NCBI GenBank assembly: GCA_966211955.1
Contig: CBIHOF010000001.1
Coordinates: forward strand, 186,001 to 250,000
Length of the DNA: 64,000 nucleotides
Direction of reading: 5' to 3'
Origin: Albitalea sp966211955
GTDB taxonomy: Bacteria; Pseudomonadota; Gammaproteobacteria; Burkholderiales; Burkholderiaceae_C
This document shows, piece by piece, positions 56,581 through 64,000 of this stretch. Under the pieces are notes generated by a model, which was not told the DNA's origin, did no database searches, and worked only from the letters and a program-made list of their open reading frames with translations. The translations under genes and the position numbers were made by a program. Numbering within the stretch: position 1 is the stretch's first letter; each line of letters starts with the position of its first letter.

Positions 56581-56601
56581 AAGAGACAAGAGACAAGAGA
56601 C
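56581..56601 (+). repeat. Three tandem copies of AAGAGAC at a start codon
   Basis: AAGAGAC is repeated exactly three times (56581-56587, 56588-56594, 56595-56601) and ends 3 bases before the ATG of the winged-helix/TPR regulator at 56605. The repeat supplies the only purine-rich ribosome-binding sequence for this start. Confidence 0.9.
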
Positions 56602-56604
56602 AGC

Positions 56605-58938
56605 ATGAGTGGCGAAAGAGGCATGACGGAGATGGTGTTCAGGTTCGCGCGCTGCGAAGTGCGCGCCATGCGCCGTGAACTCATCGCCGAAGGGTGTCTT
56701 CAGTTCATCGAGCCGCGGCCCTTCGACGTTCTTGTCTACCTGCTGCAGCACCGCGAGCGGGTCGTGTCCAAGGACGAACTTCTGGACGTGCTGTGGCACG
56801 GCGAAGTGGTGTCGGTGGGCGTCATCGCGAGGGCGGTGATGAAGGTCCGGCAGGCGATCGGCGACAACGACAAGGACGCCTCGCTGATCCGCACGGTGCA
56901 CCGCACCGGCTATCGCTTCGTCGGCACGGTCGAGACGGGCGAAGCGCCCGAAGTGCGGTCCCTCGACCCTGCGCAGGAATCGCCTCTGTCGGCACCGCCG
57001 CCACCGCCTGCACACACCGATGAGGGCCGCACCCTGACCCTCGCGCTGCTGCCGTTTCGCAACGAGACCGGTGCGGCGGAATTCGACTGGATCGAACTGG
57101 GCCTCATGTCGATGGTCGCCCGTTCGCTGAGCGCGGACCATCGTCTCGCGCTGGCGTCGACGGCATCGGTCCTCACCGCGCTGGGCGGTGAACCGGCAGG
57201 CGGCGACGTCGATGCGCAAATGCTTCGGGTCAAGCGGGTCCTCGGCGCGACCCACGTGGTGCACACCTGCATCCGCCGCGACGGCGAGCGCTTCATGCTG
57301 GAGTACGGCGTCGGCCCGGGTGCAGGGGCACGCATCCGACTACCGGGCGACGACGTGATCGTCCTCGCGAACCAGCTGACGCGGGAGATCCGCCTGGCCC
57401 TGTTTCCGGGGCAATCTCCGGCGCTTGCTGACGCCTTCGATTCGTCCGACCCCTTGGCCGGCCCCGTGCTCGCACGCGCCATGCAGGCGGTGGGCGAGCA
57501 AAAGTGGAACGCCGCGGTCAACCTGTTGCAGGTGGTGCTGGACATCGAGCAGGACAGCCTGCCGATCCGGCTGGAACACCTGGCGGCCGTCGCCGCCCTC
57601 GGCGACAGCCGTGCCCTCGCGCTCGGCGAGCGGCTGCTGCACGACCCGCGAGTCTCGGCCGACGCGCTGTTGGCCGCACGTGTGCACCAGGCCCTCGGCA
57701 TGGCTTGCAACAACTTGCGCGACTCTCCGCGCGCCGTCGCGCATCTGGACGAAGCGCTGCGCCTGGCCGAGGGCCATGAGCTGCAGGAGTGGGTGACGGT
57801 GACTTTGCTGCTGCGCTCGTCGATTGCGATCGGCCAGCTCGACTTCGGCATGGCGGATGGCTTGCTCGCGCGAGCGCTGCGCCTGAGCGAGCAAAGCGGC
57901 AACCAGGTTCACCGCCTCGGCTGGACCGTCAATGCCGCGCTCATTTGCGCCAAGCGGGGCGAGATGCTGCGTGCGATGCAACTGGGGCGCGACGCCGTCG
58001 CCTTGTGCACGGAGCACCGGCTCAACAGCTACTTCGCGCTCACCTCCTTGAACCTTGCTCACGCGTGCTTCGGACTCGGCCTGATTCACCTCGCGATCAG
58101 GCACGCCGAGGATTCGTTCGCGATGGCCAGCGCGCTGAACGAACGCTTCCGCATGGCCTCCAGCGCCGACACCCTGTGCCTGCTCTATCGCGAACGGCGG
58201 GCGCCGCAAGAGATCGAGCGCGTGCTGCGGACGCTGGACCAGGTGCAGTCCGAGTTGCCGTTGCCAGCTCGCGCGTATTCGCACATGGCTCGTGGCCATC
58301 ATGCGGCGGCGATGGGGCGGCATGGTGACGCCGCCGGGCACGTCGCCGAGGCGATCGAGGTGAGCCGGCAACTGCGTGACTGGCTCACGGTGCATGAATG
58401 CATGCCGTGGCTGGTCGCAGCGCTGATCCAGTCCGGCCAACCCGGCGAGGCGCTGACCACGATCGAGCAGGCCGCAGCCTTGCCCCAGGCCAAGGATGAC
58501 GCGGACCTCCAGGCGTCGCTGCTGCACTGTCGCGCGCTGGCCGACCATGCCGTGGGCGATGCAGCGGGCGCGCTGCGCAGCCTGCATGCCGCCGTCCTCG
58601 CCGCGCCGGTGGGAATGTGGCGCACACACGCCTGCCTGGATGCCGCCTGGCTTCATCTCGAAGTGGACGAAACGGACGCGGCGCGCGCACTGCTTCGTGA
58701 CCTGGGCACGTGGCTCGAGGAGCATCCGGTGGCGATGGCCGTCCAGGCCAGGCTGCGGTTTGCGCGCGCACAGTACGGCGCAGCCGACGACGCCCATCGG
58801 CGCTATGCGGGCAGCCTGCAATCCGCCATGCCCGCCTACTTCGCGCAGCTCGGGCTTTGTTACGCCGAGGCAGCACGCGACATGCCGTCCGAGGTGCCTT
58901 CGCTACCGCCGGCACCTTGCCTGCCGACCCGGACTTGA
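56605..58938 (+). CDS. Winged-helix (OmpR/CadC-type) regulator with TPR domain
   Basis: 777 residues. Residues ~10-105 are a Trans_reg_C winged helix (EPRPFDVLVYLLQHRERVVS ... IRTVHRTGYRFVG); a Pro-rich linker follows, then a FlgO-like alpha/beta segment (~140-270, LALLPFRNETGA) and a long run of TPR helices to the end. No membrane segment, unlike CadC. A cytoplasmic DNA-binding sensor is the best description. It is divergent from the phaC-side genes. The AAGAGAC repeat lies over its ribosome-binding site. The AraC gene starts 14 bp downstream. Confidence 0.85.
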   Translation: MSGERGMTEMVFRFARCEVRAMRRELIAEGCLQFIEPRPFDVLVYLLQHRERVVSKDELLDVLWHGEVVSVGVIARAVMKVRQAIGDNDKDASLIRTVHRTGYRFVGTVETGEAPEVRSLDPAQESPLSAPPPPPAHTDEGRTLTLALLPFRNETGAAEFDWIELGLMSMVARSLSADHRLALASTASVLTALGGEPAGGDVDAQMLRVKRVLGATHVVHTCIRRDGERFMLEYGVGPGAGARIRLPGDDVIVLANQLTREIRLALFPGQSPALADAFDSSDPLAGPVLARAMQAVGEQKWNAAVNLLQVVLDIEQDSLPIRLEHLAAVAALGDSRALALGERLLHDPRVSADALLAARVHQALGMACNNLRDSPRAVAHLDEALRLAEGHELQEWVTVTLLLRSSIAIGQLDFGMADGLLARALRLSEQSGNQVHRLGWTVNAALICAKRGEMLRAMQLGRDAVALCTEHRLNSYFALTSLNLAHACFGLGLIHLAIRHAEDSFAMASALNERFRMASSADTLCLLYRERRAPQEIERVLRTLDQVQSELPLPARAYSHMARGHHAAAMGRHGDAAGHVAEAIEVSRQLRDWLTVHECMPWLVAALIQSGQPGEALTTIEQAAALPQAKDDADLQASLLHCRALADHAVGDAAGALRSLHAAVLAAPVGMWRTHACLDAAWLHLEVDETDAARALLRDLGTWLEEHPVAMAVQARLRFARAQYGAADDAHRRYAGSLQSAMPAYFAQLGLCYAEAARDMPSEVPSLPPAPCLPTRT

Positions 58939-58952
58939 GGGTCGATACCGGC

Positions 58953-59861
58953 ATGACGAGCAGCCACGACGCTCCCCCACCCGATCTCGCAACGATCGAG
59001 CGCGTCGTCTTCTCGACACGTCGCGTGAAGGTGGCGCAGTGGCGCTGCACGCCGGCGTTTGCGGGCTTTCGCGACACCGGCCCCATCCGCAGCCAGCTGG
59101 TGGCGTTCCCGCGCACCTCGGTGCGCATCCGCCATGTGAACGGGCCGGAGTTCGTCGCCGACCCGACCGTGGTGAGCATCTACAACTGCGCTCAACGCTA
59201 CCTGCGTGAGCGGCTGGACCCGCGGGGCGACCTCTGCGACTGGTGGGGCGTGGACGACGAAACGGCACAGGACATCGCCGCGTCGGTCGATGCCTTTGCA
59301 CACCGTGCGCGCGGCGGTCCGTTCCGCTTCGCCATGGCGCACTGCAGCACCCGCCTGTACCTTCGCCAGCGTGCGCTGCTGCATCGCCTGCTGGCCGGCG
59401 ACATGGATGAGCTCGAGGCGGAGGAGGGCGTGCTCGGCATCGTCGGCGAGGTGCTGCGCAATGCGGCGCAAGAGCAGGGCGAGGCAGCGCCGGTGCCGGC
59501 GGGCGCGGGCAGCCAGCACCGGGCGCTCGCCCAATCGGCGATGGCCCTGTTGTCAGTGCGGCACCGCGAGAACCTTGGGCTCGATGAGATGGCACGGGCG
59601 CTGTGTGTCTCGCCGTTCCATCTGTGCCGCGTCTTCCGTGCGCAGACCGGCACCACGGTGCATGCCCAGCTCACGAGCCTGCGGCTGCGGGTGACGCTGG
59701 AATGCATCGAGCAAGGGGCGCAAGACCTCACCGAGGTGGCGCTCGATGCCGGGTTCGCCAGCCACAGCCACTTCAGCGCTGCCTTCAGCCGTGCCTTCGG
59801 CATGACGCCCTCGGCCTGGCGCGCCAGCACGGCAGCTCAGCCCTTGCCGCGGCGCAGGTAG
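58953..59861 (+). CDS. AraC-family transcriptional regulator
   Basis: 302 residues. The N-terminal ~170 residues are an effector domain with no recognised family; the C-terminal HTH_18 has two helix-turn-helices (LDEMARALCVSPFHLCRVFR and LTEVALDAGFASHSHFSAAF). It is 14 bp after the TPR regulator, so the two are likely co-transcribed. Its last 25 bp overlap the 3' end of a convergent gene. Target unknown. Confidence 0.88.
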   Translation: MTSSHDAPPPDLATIERVVFSTRRVKVAQWRCTPAFAGFRDTGPIRSQLVAFPRTSVRIRHVNGPEFVADPTVVSIYNCAQRYLRERLDPRGDLCDWWGVDDETAQDIAASVDAFAHRARGGPFRFAMAHCSTRLYLRQRALLHRLLAGDMDELEAEEGVLGIVGEVLRNAAQEQGEAAPVPAGAGSQHRALAQSAMALLSVRHRENLGLDEMARALCVSPFHLCRVFRAQTGTTVHAQLTSLRLRVTLECIEQGAQDLTEVALDAGFASHSHFSAAFSRAFGMTPSAWRASTAAQPLPRRR

Positions 59862-60382
59862 ATCAGGTCGTAGTTCGTCGTCCAGGTCTTGCCGCCGTCA
59901 ACCGACGACTCGCTCCACTGGCGGATCTTGTCGGCGCCGAGCCGCAGGAAGCTCAGCCGTGTCGGCACGCGTGCGGGCTGGCCGGGCTGGCCCGGCACCT
60001 CGCCGCTGAAGATCATGTTGCCTTGCTCGTCCGGGTTGCCGCGGTACTCGTGCAGCTCGCCGGTCGAGTCGACCCAGGTCTGGAACCACATCTTGCGCGA
60101 GGCGTCGTAGATGTTGAAGCTCGATCCGGTGTTCTCGCGCCGGCCACGCCAGTGCTCCTGGATGACGCAGCCGTCGTGCTCCAGGGTCACGACGTTCTCG
60201 GCCGGGGGCGCGTCGGCCGGCGCGTTGGCCGGGCGCACGTCCCAGGTGCCGATCCAGAAATCGAACGCGCGATAGCGGGCGTCGGTGCGGCAAGGGTGCT
60301 CCATGGGTGGCTCCTCGGCATGGACCTGGGCAAGGGCGGTCATGGCCAGCCAGCAGGCCACGGCAAATCGGCGGCAGCGCAT
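59837..60382 (-). CDS. DUF1579-like exported protein
   Basis: 181 residues. A signal peptide ending near VHAEEP, then a lipocalin-like beta domain: AFDFWIGTWDVRP, VVTLEHDGCVIQEHW and FNIYDASRKMWFQTWVDSTG. This matches the DUF1579 family of unknown function. The start at 60382 is chosen for the signal sequence. It converges with the AraC gene and overlaps it by 25 bp. Confidence 0.85.
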   Translation of the reverse strand: MRCRRFAVACWLAMTALAQVHAEEPPMEHPCRTDARYRAFDFWIGTWDVRPANAPADAPPAENVVTLEHDGCVIQEHWRGRRENTGSSFNIYDASRKMWFQTWVDSTGELHEYRGNPDEQGNMIFSGEVPGQPGQPARVPTRLSFLRLGADKIRQWSESSVDGGKTWTTNYDLIYLRRGKG

Positions 60383-60572
60383 TCGGTGTTTCTCCTTGGG
60401 CGGCCGCCAATCTAGGGCCGCGGCGGCTGCCGCGCTATCGAAATCTTGCGCGCGTGGGCCCATTCGCCGCGGGGCAGTTCCAGGGCCTAGAGTGCGATGC
60501 CCGCGCCCCATGGCGTAACGATGAAAGCCAGGGTCTTCATGAATACCTGCATACGCATCTATACTGGTTCGC

Positions 60573-61007
60573 ATGGACATCGACTACTACAGTCCGCGTG
60601 GCCTGAACTGCCTGTGCGGCAACCTGCGAATGGCGGCGCGCGCGGTGACGCGGGTGTACGACGAGCATCTGAGGCCGTCAGGCATGCAGGCCAGCCAGCT
60701 CGCGGTGCTGTGGGCGGTGGCGGGCATGCCGCAAGCGACGGTGAAGGACATCGCGACGCAGATCGCCATGGACGAGACGGCGCTGCTGCGCAACCTGCGC
60801 GTTCTCGAAGGCCGCGACTGGGTCGCGCTCGAGGTGGGCAACGACCGGCGCCAGCGCCTCGTGCGCCTCACGCCCGCCGGGCAACGCGCCTTCGCGAAAG
60901 CGCTGCCCTTGTGGAAAGGGGCGCAGGACGCGGTGGACGCCGTGCTCGAAGGCAGCATCAAGGAGATCAACCGGAAGCTGCTCCAGCTGGCCCGTGCGGT
61001 GGGCTGA
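60573..61007 (+). CDS. MarR-family transcriptional regulator
   Basis: 144 residues. Winged HTH with MDETALLRNLRVLEGRDWVA recognition helix and DRRQRLVRLTPAGQRAF wing. MarR proteins repress nearby genes in response to small ligands. A TATACT -10-like hexamer at 60560-60565 lies so close that transcription may begin at or near the ATG, giving a leaderless message. First gene of a three-regulator operon. Confidence 0.9.
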   Translation: MDIDYYSPRGLNCLCGNLRMAARAVTRVYDEHLRPSGMQASQLAVLWAVAGMPQATVKDIATQIAMDETALLRNLRVLEGRDWVALEVGNDRRQRLVRLTPAGQRAFAKALPLWKGAQDAVDAVLEGSIKEINRKLLQLARAVG

Positions 61008-61016
61008 GAGGCTGAG

Positions 61017-61901
61017 ATGCTCATCGCCCGCACCCCCGCCGCGCTCGCTGCCACACCGGGCGACGTGCTCTTCTGGCACCACGACCGCGCGCCCTCCTGC
61101 GGCCCGGCGGACAGCCGCATGTGCGTGAAGGCGATGGCACGCGGCGCGGAAGAGCTCACGCGCCGGGGTGTGCGCCTGCGACTGGATGAAGACGCCTACC
61201 TCATCCTGAACGCCGGTGCACAGCCGGCTGGCGTCTACCGAAGTGACGGCGAAGTGCGTGCACTCTCGCTTTACTTCGCTGATACAACGCTCATGCAGGC
61301 GGCGCTCAACGGCGTCGACGCCGTCGAGCCGGCGCGCTGCGTGCCGCGCTTTCTCGAGCACCTGCGGCACCGTGGCGATCGCGTGGGCGAGCGGCTCTCG
61401 CAAATCGCTCGACACCTCGAGACGCATGAATTCGACGCCACATGGTGTGAGTGCCAGGCGCTCGCACTGTTGGACGATGCACTGGCGGCGGAGGACGGTT
61501 GGCGCTTCGCTGCACGGCGAATCGCCAGCGTGAAGCCCGCGACGCAGCACGAGCTGCACCGTCGCGTGGCCATCGCCGCCGACTACATCTGGAGCAACCA
61601 CGAGCAGCCGACGACGCTGGCGGACATCGCAGGTGCTGCCCACCTGTCGCGATTTCACCTCGTGCGGCTGTTCCGCCAGGTCTATGGCCAGACGCCGCAT
61701 GCCTACCTGCAGGAAAAGCGCCTGATGGTGGCCGAGCGGCTGCTCGCGCGCACCGACCTCGACCTGGAAGAGGTCGCCACGCGCGCCGGCTTCGGCAACC
61801 GCTGGTCGCTGTTCCGCCAGCTGCGCCGCCGCCGCGGCCGCAGTGGCGAGGCGCTGCGACGCGGCTTTGAAAGCACACCGGCATGCCCTACCTCTGCCTG
61901 A
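61017..61901 (+). CDS. AraC-family transcriptional regulator
   Basis: 294 residues. An N-terminal ligand domain (residues ~1-165, DEDAYLILNAG and SLYFADTT) and C-terminal HTH_18 (TTLADIAGAAHLSRFHLVRLF ... LEEVATRAGFGNRWSLFR). It follows the MarR gene after 9 bp, and its end overlaps the next regulator by 19 bp. Effector unknown. Confidence 0.88.
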   Translation: MLIARTPAALAATPGDVLFWHHDRAPSCGPADSRMCVKAMARGAEELTRRGVRLRLDEDAYLILNAGAQPAGVYRSDGEVRALSLYFADTTLMQAALNGVDAVEPARCVPRFLEHLRHRGDRVGERLSQIARHLETHEFDATWCECQALALLDDALAAEDGWRFAARRIASVKPATQHELHRRVAIAADYIWSNHEQPTTLADIAGAAHLSRFHLVRLFRQVYGQTPHAYLQEKRLMVAERLLARTDLDLEEVATRAGFGNRWSLFRQLRRRRGRSGEALRRGFESTPACPTSA

Positions 61902-62620
61902 TCGTCAGCCGCGACCGCACCTTCGCGACCTCGCTGGCGCACGACCTGCCTCCCTTCGGCTTCAAGCCCTTCTTCGTGGACGGTGGTGAGTCGGCAAACG
62001 CGATGCTCAAGCAATGGCGCTTCGAGGCCATCGTGGTCGATGCCGAAGGCCTGGGCCCGGCCTGCCGCGCCGTCCTGCGCAGCTTGCAGAGCAGTGCCCG
62101 CGTGCCCCTGATGCTGTTGAGCTGCACGGCGGACGAGCAGGAGCAGATCGAATGCCTGCAATCCGGTGCCACCGAGGTGGTGGCCAAGCCTGCCTCGGCG
62201 AGGCTGATCGCGGCCAAGCTGCGGCGGCTGGTGGAGATCGGCACGATGGGCACGACCGAGCCCACCGAGCTTCACGTCGGCCCGCTGATCATGGATGCGC
62301 GCGATGGCAGCGCGACCATCGAGGGCCTGCCGCTGGAACTCACCGCGCATCAGTTCGACTTGCTCTTCCTGCTCGCCGCGCGCGCGGGCCAGTTCGTTCG
62401 ACGCGAGACCATCGCCAGTGCGCTGCGTGGGCCGGTGAAGGAAATCGGCCGCAGCGCCGACGTCCACGTCTATCGCATCCGCCGAAAGCTGCGCGAACTC
62501 GGGGTCGGATCGCTGCGGCTCGACACAGTGCACGGCCGCGGCTATTGCCTGTCGGTCAAGGTGGATGACGCAGCCGGCAACGACGCGCCCTCGGTGCGAT
62601 ATCCCGAGTGGTCCCTGTGA
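61883..62620 (+). CDS. OmpR-like response regulator with weakly conserved receiver
   Basis: 245 residues. A receiver-like domain keeps an Asp in IVVDAEG and a Lys in VVAKPAS, but has only one acidic residue in LIVSRDRT and Ser rather than Thr at the switch site, so phosphorylation is uncertain. The C-terminal winged helix (LTAHQFDLLFLLAARAGQ ... VHVYRIRRKLRELG ... VHGRGYCL) is well conserved. No histidine kinase gene is adjacent. It ends 140 bp before the TonB receptor and is its likely regulator. Confidence 0.87.
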   Translation: MPYLCLIVSRDRTFATSLAHDLPPFGFKPFFVDGGESANAMLKQWRFEAIVVDAEGLGPACRAVLRSLQSSARVPLMLLSCTADEQEQIECLQSGATEVVAKPASARLIAAKLRRLVEIGTMGTTEPTELHVGPLIMDARDGSATIEGLPLELTAHQFDLLFLLAARAGQFVRRETIASALRGPVKEIGRSADVHVYRIRRKLRELGVGSLRLDTVHGRGYCLSVKVDDAAGNDAPSVRYPEWSL

Positions 62621-62760
62621 GTTTTGTTTCAGTCACGTTTCCGCGGCGCGCTCTTTGTGGCGCACGCGGTGCACCGCTTCAAATTCGCAAGAACAGCAAC
62701 AAGGGTTCGAGCCGCCGACCGTAACTTGCGCTTCATCTACTTCCCTCTACTGGAGTGATG

Positions 62761-64000
62761 ATGAAGCCCAGGACCCGTCGCATTGCTTCCTTTCTGGTGC
62801 CCGCCGTCGGCAGCCTGCTTGCCCTGAAGCCCACCATCCCCTGGGCGCAGTCGCAACCGCAGACGCTCGAGCGCGTGGAGATCACCGGCTCGTCCATCAA
62901 GCGCGTCGATGCCGAGACCGCTTTGCCGGTGCAGGTGCTCACGCGCGACGACATCCAGCGCACCGGCGCCACCAACGTCGAGCAGTTGCTGCAGACGGTG
63001 AGCGCGATGGCGAGCTCCGGTGCCATTGCCGCATCCACGGTGTCCAGCAGCACCACCGGCGGCATCTCGTCCATCTCGCTGCGCGGGCTCAGCTCCATCC
63101 GCACGCTGGTGCTGATGAACGGCCGGCGCATCGCGCCTTACGGCATCGGCTTCACAGGCGACTCGGTGTCCGTCGACGTGAACAGCATCCCGATCTCGGC
63201 GATCGAACGGGTGGAGGTACTCAAGGATGGTGCGTCCGCGGTATACGGCTCGGATGCGATTGCCGGCGTCGTCAACTTCATCCTGCGGCGCGACTACACC
63301 GGCACCGAGATCACCGCGCACTACGGCAACACCACCGATGGCGGTGCGAGCGTGAAGCGCGTGGGCGTGCTGTGGGGCCTGGGCACGCCGGGCACCGACC
63401 GGTTCAACGTGATGCTGGGCCTGTCCTTGCAGAAGGAGGGCTCGCTCTTCGGCGGCGACCGCTCGTTCTCGCGCAGCGGCATCGACCTTCTCAATGAGAA
63501 CGACACCACGTCGGGCAACACCTTTCCGGCCAACATCGCCGCGGCCGACGGTTCGTTCGGCTCGCGCAACCCGTCGGCGCCCACCTGCCCCGGGCCCTAC
63601 TCGATCTTCGACCCGTTCCGCTCGACGCTGTCGTGCCGCTTCGACCCGGCGCCTCTCGTGCAGCTCGTGCCCGCCTCGGAGCGCACGAGCTTGTATGGCT
63701 CGGCCAACTTCGCGATCACGCCCGACATCAGCGCCTACCTCGAGCTTTCGTACAACCGCAACAAGCAGAACAACATCATCCAGCCGGTGCCGCTGTCGGA
63801 CCAGTTCAACATTCCGCTGAACAACCCGCTGGCGAACCAGGCGCCCTACAACACGTACACAGCGTTCCCGTCATCGACCATCCTGCTCACGCCGTCGAGC
63901 CCGTTCTACCCGACCGCCTACGTGCAGGGCATCACCGGCGGGCCCACGCCCGACCTGCTGGTGCGGTACCGCGCGGCCGTCAACGGCAACCGCGACATCA
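62761..64000 (+). CDS. TonB-dependent outer membrane receptor, 3' truncated by window edge
   Basis: 413 codons are visible; the frame is open at the end of the window. Signal peptide (to about IPWAQS), then a plug domain: VEITGSSIKRVDAETALPVQ, ISLRGLSSIRTLVLMNGRR, IERVEVLKDGASAVYGSDA and the GVVNFILRRDY end, followed by the start of the beta-barrel. The family takes up ferric chelates or other large ligands with TonB. ATG 62761 (spacing 5 from GGAG) is preferred to ATG 62758. Substrate cannot be told. Confidence 0.9.
   Translation, partial: MKPRTRRIASFLVPAVGSLLALKPTIPWAQSQPQTLERVEITGSSIKRVDAETALPVQVLTRDDIQRTGATNVEQLLQTVSAMASSGAIAASTVSSSTTGGISSISLRGLSSIRTLVLMNGRRIAPYGIGFTGDSVSVDVNSIPISAIERVEVLKDGASAVYGSDAIAGVVNFILRRDYTGTEITAHYGNTTDGGASVKRVGVLWGLGTPGTDRFNVMLGLSLQKEGSLFGGDRSFSRSGIDLLNENDTTSGNTFPANIAAADGSFGSRNPSAPTCPGPYSIFDPFRSTLSCRFDPAPLVQLVPASERTSLYGSANFAITPDISAYLELSYNRNKQNNIIQPVPLSDQFNIPLNNPLANQAPYNTYTAFPSSTILLTPSSPFYPTAYVQGITGGPTPDLLVRYRAAVNGNRDI

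Noticed and set aside
57340..58821. 493-codon minus-strand frame opposite the TPR regulator
   Set aside because: No domain; the plus-strand frame has a clear winged helix and TPR helices.
62565..63497. 310-codon plus-strand frame over the TonB receptor start
   Set aside because: It is out of frame with the receptor; the receptor frame has a signal peptide and plug-domain motifs.

Overview
The window is a high-GC betaproteobacterial chromosome segment, most likely order Burkholderiales (Comamonadaceae or the Rubrivivax/Methylibium/Rhizobacter group). This rests on gene order and gene form: rpsP-rimM-trmD-rplS followed by a Nudix hydrolase, a CobD/CbiB-like protein, rsgA, phhB, a Ste24-type protease and orn; an aroA-cmk fusion inside pheA-tyrA-aroA/cmk-rpsA-ihfB-lapA-lapB-hldE-hldD; gyrA beside ompA; and a one-piece tmRNA. 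No rRNA or tRNA genes, CRISPR arrays, complete insertion sequences or prophage were seen.

Layout. 1-5.4 kb: HAD phosphatase, pcnB, folK, a DUF486 membrane protein and a deoxynucleoside kinase joined by ATGA overlaps, then a DUF47/Pit phosphate transport pair. 5.4-6.4 kb: TM2 protein and GNAT acetyltransferase. 6.4-8.8 kb: rpsP-rimM-trmD-rplS, ending in a structured 3' region. 8.9-15.8 kb: Nudix, CobD-like, rsgA-phhB-Ste24, orn, and a DEAD-box RNA helicase with a long leader. 15.9-21.3 kb: a stress-type cluster (BON lipoprotein, ferritin-like protein, two small membrane proteins, DUF883, DUF1328) next to a CHASE3 histidine kinase/LuxR regulator pair and a lone receiver protein. 21.6-28.9 kb: small envelope proteins, FKBP, gluQ, LysR/pirin, DUF599, an EgtB-like enzyme coupled to a methyltransferase, and trhO. 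29-34.9 kb: dnaE, a charged exported protein, patatin, ComEA-like protein. 35-50.6 kb: the LPS, translation and aromatic amino acid block, gyrA, ompA, ubiG, gph.

50.6-64 kb is accessory. ssrA (tmRNA) is followed by a broken LysR regulator fragment, then by a tightly coupled five-gene minus-strand operon made of four proteins I cannot assign and a PHA-synthase-like enzyme. Beyond it lie an unassigned protein, a winged-helix/TPR regulator with a 7-bp tandem repeat at its start, an AraC regulator, a DUF1579 protein, a three-regulator operon (MarR, AraC, OmpR-like) and the start of a TonB-dependent receptor cut by the window edge.

The strongest candidate for an undescribed system is the five-gene operon at 51486-55600. 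It encodes a PhaC with an unusual nucleophile box and four co-translated proteins, at least three of which look like beta-sandwich proteins and two of which begin with amphipathic helices. I read these as possible granule-surface or scaffold proteins; that is inference.
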